Shown in pieces: positions 50,191 through 58,803 of a DNA stretch of 64,000 nt (position 1 is the first letter of the stretch; every line of letters begins with the position of its first letter). The stretch comes from Streptomyces cinnabarinus (GTDB taxonomy: Bacteria; Actinomycetota; Actinomycetes; Streptomycetales; Streptomycetaceae). The notes beneath the pieces were generated by a model, which was not told the origin of the DNA, searched no databases, and saw nothing but the letters and a program-made list of their open reading frames with translations. The position numbers and the translations under genes were made by a program. The DNA is taken from NCBI RefSeq assembly GCF_027270315.1, contig NZ_CP114413.1, positions 2,604,001 through 2,668,000 on the forward strand, written 5' to 3'.

Positions 50191-51933
50191 ATGGCGGTTT
50201 CCGTAACCCTTCCGGCGCTCGGCGAGAGCGTCACCGAGGGCACTGTCACCCGCTGGCTGAAGGCCGAGGGCGAGCGCGTCGAGGCCGACGAGCCCCTGCT
50301 CGAGGTGTCGACCGACAAGGTCGACACCGAGATCCCCTCCCCCGCCGCCGGCATCCTGGCCTCCATCAAGGTCGCCGAGGACGAGACCGTTGAGGTCGGC
50401 GCCGAGCTGGCCGTCATCGACGACGGCACGGGCGCGCCCGCCGCCGCCCCGGCCCCGGCCGCCGAGCCCGTCGCGGTTCCGGCCCCGGTCGCCGAGGCCC
50501 CGGCCCCCGTGGCCGAGGCCCCCGCCGCCCCCGCGCCCGCCGCCGCCCCGGCCGGTGCCGCCGTCGGCACCGACGTGGTGCTGCCCGCGCTCGGTGAGTC
50601 CGTCACCGAGGGCACCGTCACCCGCTGGCTGAAGTCGGTCGGCGACAGCGTCGAGGCCGACGAGCCGCTGCTCGAGGTCTCCACCGACAAGGTCGACACC
50701 GAGATCCCGGCGCCCACCGGTGGCGTGCTGCTGGAGATCGTGGTCGGCGAGGACGAGACGGCCGAGGTCGGCGCCAAGCTCGCCGTCATCGGCGCCCCGG
50801 GTGCGGCTCCGGCCGCTGCCCCGGCCCCCGCCGCCCCGGCCCCGGCCGCCGCTCCGGCGCCCGCCCCGGCTCCGGCCGCGCCCGCCGCTCCGGCTCCCGC
50901 GCCCGCCCCGGTCGCCGCCGCCCCGGCCCCCGCCGCCCCTGCGCCGGCTCCGGTCACCCCGGCCCCGGCCGCTCCGGCGCCCGCCGCCGCGCAGGCGACC
51001 GACGAGGGTGCCTACGTCACCCCGCTGGTGCGCAAGCTCGCCGCCGAGAACGGCGTCGACCTGGCCACCGTCAAGGGCACCGGCGTCGGCGGTCGTATCC
51101 GCAAGCAGGACGTGCTCGCCGCCGCCGAGGCCGCGAAGGCCGCGCCGGCTCCGGCCGCCGCTGCCGCCGCGCCCGCCGCCGCGAAGAAGGCCCCCGTCCT
51201 GGAGGCCTCCCCGCTGCGTGGCCAGACCGTCAAGATGCCGCGCATCCGCAAGGTCATCGGCGACAACATGGTCAAGGCGCTGCACGAGCAGGCCCAGCTG
51301 TCGTCGGTCGTCGAGGTCGACGTCACGCGTCTGATGAAGCTGCGCGCCCGTGCCAAGGACGCGTTCGCGGCGCGTGAGGGCGTCAAGCTCTCCCCGATGC
51401 CGTTCTTCGTCAAGGCCGCGGCCCAGGCGCTGAAGGCGCACGCGCCGGTCAATGCCAAGATCAACGAGGCCGAGGGGACCATCACCTACTTCGACACCGA
51501 GAACATCGGTATCGCGGTGGACTCCGAGAAGGGCCTGATGACCCCGGTCATCAAGAACGCCGGTGACCTCAACCTGGCCGGTATCGCCAAGGCGACCGCC
51601 GACCTGGCCGGCAAGGTCCGCGCCAACAAGATCACGCCGGACGAGCTGTCGGGCGCGACCTTCACCATCTCCAACACCGGTTCGCGCGGTGCGCTCTTCG
51701 ACACGATCATCGTGCCGCCGGGCCAGGTCGCGATCCTCGGCATCGGCGCCACGGTCAAGCGCCCGGCCGTCATCGAGACGGAGGAGGGCTCGGTCATCGG
51801 CATCCGTGACATGACCTTCCTGACGCTCTCCTACGACCACCGTCTGGTCGACGGCGCCGACGCGGCCCGTTACCTGACCGCGGTCAAGGCGATCCTTGAG
51901 GCGGGCGAGTTCGAGGTCGAGCTCGGCCTGTAA
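50191..51933 (+). CDS. sucB: 2-oxo acid dehydrogenase E2 (dihydrolipoamide acyltransferase)
   Basis: 580 residues. Two lipoyl domains (about 2-76 and 127-202), each with the lipoylated Lys in the STDKVDTEIP motif, are joined by Ala/Pro linkers. A peripheral-subunit-binding domain lies at 273-309 (VRKLAAENGVDLATVKGTG) and the catalytic domain with DHRLVDGAD (His550) at the C-terminus. In Actinobacteria this E2 serves the pyruvate dehydrogenase and, with the Kgd-type E1, the 2-oxoglutarate complex. The two lipoyl domains are nearly identical in DNA as well as in protein, suggesting recent duplication or gene conversion. Confidence 0.95.
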   Translation: MAVSVTLPALGESVTEGTVTRWLKAEGERVEADEPLLEVSTDKVDTEIPSPAAGILASIKVAEDETVEVGAELAVIDDGTGAPAAAPAPAAEPVAVPAPVAEAPAPVAEAPAAPAPAAAPAGAAVGTDVVLPALGESVTEGTVTRWLKSVGDSVEADEPLLEVSTDKVDTEIPAPTGGVLLEIVVGEDETAEVGAKLAVIGAPGAAPAAAPAPAAPAPAAAPAPAPAPAAPAAPAPAPAPVAAAPAPAAPAPAPVTPAPAAPAPAAAQATDEGAYVTPLVRKLAAENGVDLATVKGTGVGGRIRKQDVLAAAEAAKAAPAPAAAAAAPAAAKKAPVLEASPLRGQTVKMPRIRKVIGDNMVKALHEQAQLSSVVEVDVTRLMKLRARAKDAFAAREGVKLSPMPFFVKAAAQALKAHAPVNAKINEAEGTITYFDTENIGIAVDSEKGLMTPVIKNAGDLNLAGIAKATADLAGKVRANKITPDELSGATFTISNTGSRGALFDTIIVPPGQVAILGIGATVKRPAVIETEEGSVIGIRDMTFLTLSYDHRLVDGADAARYLTAVKAILEAGEFEVELGL

Positions 51934-51965
51934 CAGGCCACGCCGACAAGCCGCTTCGCTGGTAC

Positions 51966-52001
51966 GACGCCCCCGTCCGGAGTTCTCCGGGCGGGGGCGT
52001 C
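51966..52001. terminator. terminator after sucB
   Basis: GACGCCCCCG...CGGGGGCGTC with an inner CCGGA/TCCGG extension and loop GTTC, about 33 bases after sucB. Further along in the 290-base spacer (52151-52171), TTATTGTCTAAACGTCAAAC before gntR contains an imperfect TTGTC...GTCAA inverted repeat that could be the regulator's own operator. Confidence 0.85.
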
Positions 52002-52223
52002 GCATTCCCCTGCCGGTGCCGGACCGAGAAGCCGCTGCCCGGCGGGCCGGGTCGGGTCTGCGGCCGGGGCGTCCGTCATGCGGACGTGTAAGTCTCGTCT
52101 CACCTGCACGAAAGCCCCCCTGTGCGCCCCTCCGGGACGGCCCCGCGGCCTTATTGTCTAAACGTCAAACGCCTCCGGGGCCGATGGGCGGCCTCTTGGG
52201 CGGCCCCTCCCTAAGGAGCTCTC

Positions 52224-52853
52224 ATGACCGCGCCCGTCGTCCACTCGCTGCGCGAACAGATCCGCGAGCACATCCTGGAAGGGATCATCAGTGGGCGCTG
52301 GCAGCCGGGCGAGCGGATCGTGGAGCGGCGGATCGCGACCGAGCTCGAGGTCAGCCAGACGCCGGTGCGTGAGGCGCTGCGCGAGCTGGAGTCGCTGCGG
52401 CTGATCGAGTCGGCGCCCAACAAGGGCGTGCGGGTGCGGAATCTGACCGCCGCCGATCTGGAGGAGAGCTACCCCGTCCGGGCCGGCCTGGAGGCCATTG
52501 CCGCGGAGCTGGCGGCGGAGCGGCTGGCGCAGGACTGCTCGGCGCTGGAGCCGCATGTCTCGGCGCTGTACGAGGCGGACCGGAACGCGGACGGCACCGC
52601 CCAGGTCCGGCACACCGTCGGTTTCCACCGCGAGATGGTGCGGGCGGCCGGGAACTCCGTGCTGCTGCACACCTGGGAGGGCCTCGGCATCGAGGTCTTC
52701 ACGGCGCTGTCGATCCGGTGGCTGGGGACGGTCCAGCAGTCGTACGCGGAGGAGCACGAGGAGCTGGTGCAGGCGTTCCGGCGCCGGGATCCGCGGATCG
52801 CGGATCTGGTGAAGGCCCATGTGCTGGGCTGCGCGCCGCGTCACGAACCCTGA
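52224..52853 (+). CDS. GntR-family (FadR/FCD) transcriptional regulator
   Basis: 209 residues. Winged helix at about 8-72 (LREQIREHILEGIISGRWQPGERI, LEVSQTPVREALRELESLRL) and a C-terminal all-helical FCD ligand domain with acidic/His metal or ligand residues (ESYPVRAGLEAIAAELA, VGFHREMVRAAGN). Its place between sucB and aceE suggests it is a PdhR-like regulator of the pyruvate dehydrogenase genes (inference). Its stop codon is inside the first unit of a tandem repeat. Confidence 0.9.
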   Translation: MTAPVVHSLREQIREHILEGIISGRWQPGERIVERRIATELEVSQTPVREALRELESLRLIESAPNKGVRVRNLTAADLEESYPVRAGLEAIAAELAAERLAQDCSALEPHVSALYEADRNADGTAQVRHTVGFHREMVRAAGNSVLLHTWEGLGIEVFTALSIRWLGTVQQSYAEEHEELVQAFRRRDPRIADLVKAHVLGCAPRHEP

Positions 52854-52933
52854 GACGCGACCCGCGACCCCTGAGACACGCCCCGCGACCCCTGAGACAC
52901 GCCCCGCGATCCCTGAGCGCGCCCTCGCTCAAA
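52850..52933 (+). repeat. 21-bp tandem repeat, about 3.5 units, at the 3' end of gntR
   Basis: Three units of exactly 21 bases (52850-52870, 52871-52891, 52892-52912), each beginning CTGAGACRCG and ending CGCGAYCC, then a diverged fourth (52913-52933). The first unit holds the gntR stop codon, and every unit repeats the TGA in the same frame. Units 2 and 3 differ at one base. Confidence 0.88.
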
Positions 52934-52965
52934 AGTTGCCCTCACCTGCGAAAACCGTTCGAAAA

Positions 52966-53072
52966 CAAGGCACCCGGTGTCTCCGGTCAAGGCACCCGGT
53001 GCCGACTTTCTCGTGATCAAGAGGTTTTCCCCCTCAACCCTTTGATCGATCATCGATCAGGGAGTTATTGTC
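52966..53072. promoter_or_regulatory. aceE upstream region with paired palindromes
   Basis: CAAGGCACCCGGTG occurs twice, at 52966 and 52988, exactly 22 bases apart; the second is part of a perfect 13-base palindrome GGCACC-C-GGTGCC. Closer to the gene, TGATCGA-TCA-TCGATCA (53043-53059) is a 7-bp inverted repeat, followed by TTATTGTC (53065-53072), an 8-mer also found before gntR (52151). Regular spacing by two helical turns suggests co-operative regulator binding. No ORF is credible in the 326-base gntR-aceE spacer. Confidence 0.65.
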
Positions 53073-53179
53073 GCCGACGGACCTCCACCGAGGTCCTCCG
53101 CCCTGTCCTGCCAAAGACCAAGGGCACACCCGAACCCTTACCGATGAGGGAACCCCCTTCGACTGAGGAAGGCGGCGAC

Positions 53180-55882
53180 ATGACCGACCCCAACGCCATC
53201 CAGCCGAGCGAGCTCGACCAGCTCCACGACCGCGACCCCGAGGAGACCGCCGAATGGCAGGCCTCGCTGGACGCGGTCGCCAAGGCGGCCGGCCCGCACC
53301 GTGCGGCTTATCTGATGCGCCGCACGCTGGAAAGGGCAGAGGGCAACGGCATCGCGCTGCCCAAGCTCCTGGAAACCGACTACGTCAACACCATCCCCAC
53401 CGCCGCGGAGCCGGGCCTGCCCGGTGACCCGGCGATGGAGGCGCGGATCACCGCCTGGAACCGCTGGAACGCGGCCGCCATGGTGACCCGGGGCAGCAAA
53501 TACGGCGTCGGCGGCCACATCGCCACCTTCGCCTCCGCGGCCTGGCTGTACGAGACCGGCTTCAACCACTTCTTCAAGGGGAAGGAGGCGGACGGCTCCG
53601 GTGACCAGCTGTACATGCAGGGGCACGCCTCCCCCGGCATCTACGCCCGCGCCTTCCTCGACGGACGGCTCGGCGAGCAGCACCTCGACAACTTCCGTCA
53701 GGAGTCGGGCGGCAACGGCCTCCCGTCGTACCCGCACCCGCGCCGGCTGCCCTGGCTGTGGGAGTTCCCGACGGTGTCGATGGGTCTCGGCCCGCTCTCC
53801 GCGATCTACCAGGCGCGCTTCAACCGGTACCTCACCAACCGCGAAATCAAGGACGTCTCGGCCTCCCACGTGTGGGCGTTCCTCGGTGACGGCGAGATGG
53901 ACGAGCCCGAGTCGACGGCGGCTCTCGCCCTCGCCTCCCGTGAGGGCCTGGACAACCTGACCTTCGTCATCAACTGCAACCTGCAGCGCCTCGACGGTCC
54001 GGTTCGCGCCAACTTCAAGATCGTGCAGGAGCTGGAGGCCCAGTTCCGCGGCGCCGGCTGGAATGTCATCAAGACGCTGTGGGGCTCCGCCTGGGACGAG
54101 CTGTTCCAGCTCGACACCACCGGCGCGCTGGTACGGCGGCTGCGCGAGGTACCGGACGCGCAGGTGCAGACGTACCAGACCCGTGACGCCGCCTATATCC
54201 GCGCCGACTTCTTCGGCAAGGACCCGGCGCTCGCCGAGATGGCGAAGCTGCTGAGCGACGACAAGATCCTGGAGTGCTTCCACCTCTCCCGCGGTGGTCA
54301 CGAGGCGCGCAAGGTGTACGCCGCGTACAAGGCCGCCGTCGAGTTCAAGGGCGCGCCGACCGTGATCCTGGCCCAGACGGTCAAGGGCCACACCCTCGGC
54401 GAGGGCTTCGCGTCGAAGAACGCCAACCACCAGATGAAGAAGCTGACGGTGGACGAGTTCAAGACGATGCGTGACCTGCTGGAGCTGCCGATCTCCGACG
54501 CGCAGTTCGTCGACGGGGTCGTCCCCTACGGCCACCCCGGCGCCGACTCCCCCGAGGTCCGCTACCTCCAGGAGCGCCGGGCCGCGCTCGGTGGTCCGGC
54601 CCCCGCGCGGCGGGTGCACCTCGTCGCCCCGCTGCCCGCCCCCGCCGAGAAGGCCTTCGCCTCCTTCGACAAGGGTTCCGGCTCGCAGAACGTGGCCACC
54701 ACCATGGCCTTCGTCCGGCTCGTCAAGGACCTCGTCCGCGACAAGGAGACCGGCAAGCGCTGGGTGCCGATCGTCCCCGACGAGGCGCGCACCTTCGGTA
54801 TGGAGTCGCTGTTCCCGTCGCTCGGGATCTACTCCCCCAAGGGCCAGACGTACGAGCCGGTCGACCGTGACCAGCTGATGTACTACAAGGAGGCCAAGAA
54901 CGGCCAGATCCTCAACGAGGGGATCACCGAGGCCGGTTCGATGGCCGACTTCATCGCCGCGTCCACCGCGTACTCCACGCACGGCGAGACGATGATCCCG
55001 TTCTACATCTTCTACTCGATGTTCGGCTGGCAGCGCACGGCCGACCAGATGTGGCAGCTCGGCGACCAGCTCGGCCGCGGCTTCCTGGTCGGCGCCACCG
55101 CGGGCCGTACGACGCTGACGGGTGAGGGCCTGCAGCACGCCGACGGCCACTCGCCGGTGATCGCCGCGACGAACCCGGCCGCGCTGACGTACGACCCGGC
55201 CTTCGCCTACGAGGTGGCGGCGATCGTCAAGGACGGTCTGCGCCGGATGTACGGCGAGGCGGCGCCGGGCGAGGACCAGGACGTCTTCTACTACCTGACC
55301 GTCTACAACGAGCCGCTGCCGCAGCCCGCGAAGCCGGCCGGGCTCGGTGTCGACGAGGGCATCGTCAAGGGCCTGTACCGCTTCAACACGGCCGAGTCCG
55401 CGGGCGTGACCGTCCCCGCCAACGCCCCGCGCATCCAGCTGCTGGGCTCCGGTACGGCGATCCACTGGGCGCTGAAGGCGCAGCGGATGCTCGCCGAGGA
55501 GTGGGGTGTCGCGGCCGACGTGTGGTCGGCGACGTCCTGGACCGAGCTGCGGCGGGACGCCCTGGAGGCGGACGCGGCGCTGCTGCGCGGCGAGGAGCGG
55601 ACGCCGTACGTGCGGCAGGCGCTCCAGGGTGCCGAGGGCCCGGTGCTGGCGGTCTCCGACTACATGCGCCAGGTCCCGGACCAGATCGCGCAGTGGGTCG
55701 AGCAGGACTGGTCCTCGCTCGGTGCCGACGGCTTCGGTCTGTCCGACACCCGTGAGGCGGCCCGCCGCCACTTCGGTGTCGACGCCGAGTCGATCGTCGT
55801 CGCGGCCCTGGCCCAGCTCGCCAAGCGCGGCGAGGCCAAGGCGACGGCGGTGAAGGAAGCCCGCGAGCGCTACGGCCTGTAG
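53180..55882 (+). CDS. aceE: pyruvate dehydrogenase E1 component (homodimeric)
   Basis: 900 residues from ATG 53180 after GAGGAAGG; the open frame upstream to 52718 crosses the repeats and is not part of the protein. It decarboxylates pyruvate with thiamine diphosphate and acetylates the E2 lipoyl group. Motifs: HASPGIYARAFLDGRL, the TPP-binding GDGEMDEPES (from Gly236) through NCNLQRLDGPVR, YSTHGETMIPFYIFYSMFGWQR and GRTTLTGEGLQHADGHS. The partner E2 (sucB) and E3 (lpd) are 1-5 kb upstream on the same strand. Confidence 0.96.
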   Translation: MTDPNAIQPSELDQLHDRDPEETAEWQASLDAVAKAAGPHRAAYLMRRTLERAEGNGIALPKLLETDYVNTIPTAAEPGLPGDPAMEARITAWNRWNAAAMVTRGSKYGVGGHIATFASAAWLYETGFNHFFKGKEADGSGDQLYMQGHASPGIYARAFLDGRLGEQHLDNFRQESGGNGLPSYPHPRRLPWLWEFPTVSMGLGPLSAIYQARFNRYLTNREIKDVSASHVWAFLGDGEMDEPESTAALALASREGLDNLTFVINCNLQRLDGPVRANFKIVQELEAQFRGAGWNVIKTLWGSAWDELFQLDTTGALVRRLREVPDAQVQTYQTRDAAYIRADFFGKDPALAEMAKLLSDDKILECFHLSRGGHEARKVYAAYKAAVEFKGAPTVILAQTVKGHTLGEGFASKNANHQMKKLTVDEFKTMRDLLELPISDAQFVDGVVPYGHPGADSPEVRYLQERRAALGGPAPARRVHLVAPLPAPAEKAFASFDKGSGSQNVATTMAFVRLVKDLVRDKETGKRWVPIVPDEARTFGMESLFPSLGIYSPKGQTYEPVDRDQLMYYKEAKNGQILNEGITEAGSMADFIAASTAYSTHGETMIPFYIFYSMFGWQRTADQMWQLGDQLGRGFLVGATAGRTTLTGEGLQHADGHSPVIAATNPAALTYDPAFAYEVAAIVKDGLRRMYGEAAPGEDQDVFYYLTVYNEPLPQPAKPAGLGVDEGIVKGLYRFNTAESAGVTVPANAPRIQLLGSGTAIHWALKAQRMLAEEWGVAADVWSATSWTELRRDALEADAALLRGEERTPYVRQALQGAEGPVLAVSDYMRQVPDQIAQWVEQDWSSLGADGFGLSDTREAARRHFGVDAESIVVAALAQLAKRGEAKATAVKEARERYGL

Positions 55883-55897
55883 TAGTGGTTGTGCGAT

Positions 55898-55924
55898 GAG
55901 GCCCCCGCCCCCGGCGGGGGCCTC
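55898..55924. terminator. aceE terminator
   Basis: GAGGCCCCCGCC / GGCGGGGGCCTC, 12 bp with a three-base loop, 15 bases after aceE. Confidence 0.88.
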
Positions 55925-55940
55925 GTTGCATCATGGTCCT

Positions 55941-56936
55941 GTGCGTGCCGCCCGCCTCATCAAAATGGTTCTGTTGCTCCAGTCCCGGCCCTCCATGACC
56001 GCCGCCGAGCTGGCCCGGGAGCTGGAGGTGTCCGAGCGGACGGTGACGCGGGATGCGCAGGCGTTGTCGGAGGCCGGGGTTCCGGTCTATGCGGACCGGG
56101 GGCGGGCCGGGGGGTACCGGCTCATCGGGGGGTACCGGACGCGGCTGACCGGGCTGGCCCGCAGTGAGGCCGAGGCGCTCTTTCTCAGCGGGGTTCCGGG
56201 GGCGCTGCGCGAGATGGGGCTTGAGGACGCCGCCTCCGCCGCGCGGCTGAAGGTGTCCGCCGCCCTGCTGCCCTCGCTCCGGGACGCCTCGCGCACCGCG
56301 TCCCAGCGCTTTCATCTGGACGCGCCCAACTGGTTCACGGAGCCGAAGGCGCCCGCGCTGCTGCCCGCGGTCGCCGAGGCGGTGTGGGACGACCGGCGGG
56401 TCGTCGCGGCGTACCGGCGCGGCGAGGGCGAGGTGCGGCGGGAGCTGGAGCCGTACGGGCTCGTGCTGAAGGCCGGGGTCTGGTACCTGTGCGCGCGGGT
56501 CGCCGGGCACGGGACCTACCGGGTGTACCGCATCGACCGGTTCACCGCCGTCGAGCCCGTCGAGTCGGGTGAGGAGCGCTTCGACCGGGACGAGGGGTTC
56601 GAGCTGCCCGCCTTCTGGGCGGAGCGCGCGGAGGAGTTCGCGCGTTCCCTGCTGCACGCCGAGATCGTGGTACGGCTCTCCCCGGACGGTGTGCGAAGGC
56701 TGCCTTACGCCCTCGATCCGCAGTCCGCGCGGGAGCGGCTCGCCGAGGCCGGCGCACCGGACGCGCGGGGCTGGGTGACCGTGACGGTCCCCGTGGAGTC
56801 GGAGGAGGTCGCGCACACCCAGCTCGCCTCGCTGGGGCCCGAGGTGGAGGTGCTGGCGCCGGAGACGCTGCGGGCGCGGTTCGTGGCCGACGCCGTACGG
56901 CTGGCCGCCCTCTACGGCGGCGCGGACGCCCGATAA
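55941..56936 (+). CDS. WYL-domain transcriptional regulator with DeoR-like HTH
   Basis: 331 residues from GTG 55941. The winged helix RLIKMVLLLQSRPSMTAAEL and LEVSERTVTRDAQAL lies at 5-55, followed by the linker GRAGGYRLIGGYRT, then the WYL domain (DDRRVVAAYRRG, PYGLVLKAGVWYLCARV, YRVYRIDRF) and a C-terminal WCX-like region. Family members sense ligands, often nucleic acid-derived, and control DNA damage or defence genes. The target is unknown; it is a single gene after the aceE terminator. Confidence 0.9.
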   Translation: MRAARLIKMVLLLQSRPSMTAAELARELEVSERTVTRDAQALSEAGVPVYADRGRAGGYRLIGGYRTRLTGLARSEAEALFLSGVPGALREMGLEDAASAARLKVSAALLPSLRDASRTASQRFHLDAPNWFTEPKAPALLPAVAEAVWDDRRVVAAYRRGEGEVRRELEPYGLVLKAGVWYLCARVAGHGTYRVYRIDRFTAVEPVESGEERFDRDEGFELPAFWAERAEEFARSLLHAEIVVRLSPDGVRRLPYALDPQSARERLAEAGAPDARGWVTVTVPVESEEVAHTQLASLGPEVEVLAPETLRARFVADAVRLAALYGGADAR

Positions 56937-56999
56937 CAATCCGCCACACTCCACCAGACTCCACGTGCGCCCCACCCGTCCAGGGCCGATGCTGGACCC

Positions 57000-57521
57000 G
57001 TGATGGACGAGACGGAGTTCTGGGAGCTGGTGGACGCCAGCCGTGAGACCGCCGAGGGCGACCCGGAGGAGCAGGCCGACCTGTTGGTGGACCGGCTCCT
57101 CCAGCTGGACCCCGAGATGGTCCTGGACTTCGCCCGTCACTTCGAGGCCCGCTACAACCGCGCCTACACCTGGGACCTGTGGGGCGCCGCCTGGGTCCTG
57201 CTGGACGGCGCGAGCGACGACGCCTTCGACTTCTTCCGGTGCTGGCTGATCGGCCAGGGCCGGGACGTGTACGAGGGTGGGGTGCACGATCCGGACTCGC
57301 TCGCCGATCTCCTGGACGAGTTCGACGAGGAGTTCGACGGCGACGGCGAGGAGCTCGGCTACGCGGCGGACGAGGCCTACGAGCAGCTCACCGGCACGGT
57401 CGCCCCGGACCTCGGTATCCCGCCCGCCGCGGCGGAACCGGCGGGGGCGCCGGTCGCCTTCGAGAGCGAGGGCGCGCTGGCGGATCGTTATCCCAAACTG
57501 TGGGAACGGTTCCGGGACTAG
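57000..57521 (+). CDS. DUF4240 domain protein
   Basis: 173 residues. The segment MDETEFWELVDASRE, LLQLDPEMVLDFARHFEARYNRAYTWDLWGAA (split by normal helix breaks) and FDFFRCWLIGQGRDVYEGG are hallmarks of DUF4240, a helical domain of unknown function, often in acidic cytosolic proteins. A GTG at 57000 and an ATG at 57003 are adjacent; either can start. The last 4 bases overlap the 3' end of the opposite-strand secreted peptide gene. Confidence 0.87.
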   Translation: MMDETEFWELVDASRETAEGDPEEQADLLVDRLLQLDPEMVLDFARHFEARYNRAYTWDLWGAAWVLLDGASDDAFDFFRCWLIGQGRDVYEGGVHDPDSLADLLDEFDEEFDGDGEELGYAADEAYEQLTGTVAPDLGIPPAAAEPAGAPVAFESEGALADRYPKLWERFRD

Positions 57522-57706
57522 AAGCGCCGCCGGCTCGAGTCGGACGGGATGTACGCCTGCGTCGGCTCGGCCGCCTTCACCGCTCGGTGCTGCGGTGCCG
57601 CGTTGGCCTGGTCGAGCGCCGACGCCGTGACGGCGGCCGGTCCCAGGACGACCGTCGCGACCGCACAGACCACCGTCCACACCCGACTGCTGTTGCTGCT
57701 GCTCAT
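57518..57706 (-). CDS. small secreted peptide (62 aa)
   Basis: MSSSNSSRVWTVVCAVATVV followed by LGPAAVTASA is a signal peptide (cleavage near residue 30-38, before or after LDQANAAP). The mature part is about 25-30 polar residues ending in SSRRRF. The start is the ATG at 57706, ten bases from GGAGGGG; an upstream GTG is too close to it. It overlaps the DUF4240 gene by four bases tail to tail. Function is unknown. Confidence 0.6.
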   Translation of the reverse strand: MSSSNSSRVWTVVCAVATVVLGPAAVTASALDQANAAPQHRAVKAAEPTQAYIPSDSSRRRF

Positions 57707-57797
57707 GATCCCCACCCCTCCGGTCGGCTTGTGGGCACGACGGTAGGGCGGCGGGTTCGGATTGCCCTGCGGGAGCGCTGTGGCGTGCCTGTGAGCC

Positions 57798-58616
57798 TCA
57801 GTGACGGCCCTGGAGGCGGGCGGCCAGTTCGCGGATCTCCGGGAGCCGGGCGCTGAGGGCCGCTCCGGGGCAGCTGGTCATGTAGCCCTCCTGGTGGGGG
57901 GCGAGGGCGTGCAGGGTGGCCGCGGTGCCGCGGGCGTAGCGGCTGCCGTTGTTGCTGGAGACCAGGCGTACCTCGGCGCGCGGGTCGGTGCCGGACAGGC
58001 CCAGTTTCCAGGCGGCCAGGGCGGCGATGGAGTCGGTCATCGCCTTCGGCACCTCGGCGCCGGCGGTGAAGGTGCCGAGGGCGGCGATACCGGCGGTGCG
58101 GTGGTTGAAGCCCTGGGTGTGGGCGCCGGTGACGGGGCGGGTGACGCCGCCCGCGCGGCCCTCGTAGATGGTGCCGCAGCGGTCGACGAGGAAGTTGTAG
58201 CCGATGTCGTCCCAGTCCCGGGAGCCGGTCTGCCCGGCGTACAGGTAGCGGATGATGCGGGGCGCCTCGGCGCAGTCGTAGGCGTTGGGCGAGTCGGTGT
58301 GGTGGACGAAGACGGCGACGACCTTGTCGTCGTAGCGCGGCGGCGGCTGATGGCGCCGGGTGTCCTCGTCGAGCCACGCGGAGCGCGGCACGATGGGCGG
58401 CCGGGCGGCGGTGTGCGCGGCGGCCGGACGGGCCGCCAGGGCCTGTGCGGCGGTCGCGGCGGGGCGTTCCACGCCGCTCGCGCACAGGGCCAGCGCCGTG
58501 ACGGCGGCGAGCCCCGGCAGACAGCCGAGGGCGACGAGGGCCGCGCCGGGTATTCGGGGGGCGCGACGCCTCCGCGCCGCCCGCGTTCTTCGGAAGGCCG
58601 GTCGGAAGACACGCAT
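57798..58616 (-). CDS. exported PGRP-type N-acetylmuramoyl-L-alanine amidase
   Basis: 272 residues from the ATG at 58616. A very basic N-terminus (FRRTRAARRRRAPR) precedes a hydrophobic segment (ALVALGCLPGLAAVTALALC), an export signal or anchor. The amidase_2/PGRP domain begins at IVPRSAWLDE; zinc ligands are expected in VFVHHTDSPNAYDC (His) and CGTIYEGRAGGV...GAHTQGFNH (His), and C-terminal TSCPGAAL carries the Cys ligand. It cleaves the lactyl-peptide bond in peptidoglycan outside the cell. Divergent from the MarP-like protease. Confidence 0.9.
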   Translation of the reverse strand: MRVFRPAFRRTRAARRRRAPRIPGAALVALGCLPGLAAVTALALCASGVERPAATAAQALAARPAAAHTAARPPIVPRSAWLDEDTRRHQPPPRYDDKVVAVFVHHTDSPNAYDCAEAPRIIRYLYAGQTGSRDWDDIGYNFLVDRCGTIYEGRAGGVTRPVTGAHTQGFNHRTAGIAALGTFTAGAEVPKAMTDSIAALAAWKLGLSGTDPRAEVRLVSSNNGSRYARGTAATLHALAPHQEGYMTSCPGAALSARLPEIRELAARLQGRH

Positions 58617-58803
58617 GGACCCACTGTCCGACGGATCGGCTCCGCCCGCGATGTGTGCTCTGCCACCTGGTGGAACCATCGTCATGGTCTGCGGCGTTTT
58701 CCGGGGTACACGCACGCGTGACCGGTTCCGGCGGGCAGGCGCGCGTGGCTGATCACTGGGCCCGTTCCGTGCGTACTGGATGGTCCGAGAGAAAGGCGGC
58801 TCC

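Noticed and set aside
50440..51200. Repeated GCC/CCG-rich DNA in sucB
   Set aside because: Codes for ordinary Ala/Pro linkers of a multi-domain E2, not a DNA repeat element.
52850..52933. Possible CRISPR-like array
   Set aside because: Units are directly adjacent without spacers and no cas gene is present.
52819..53016. ORF with ETRPATP repeats
   Set aside because: It arises only from the 21-bp tandem repeat and has no start context or continuation.
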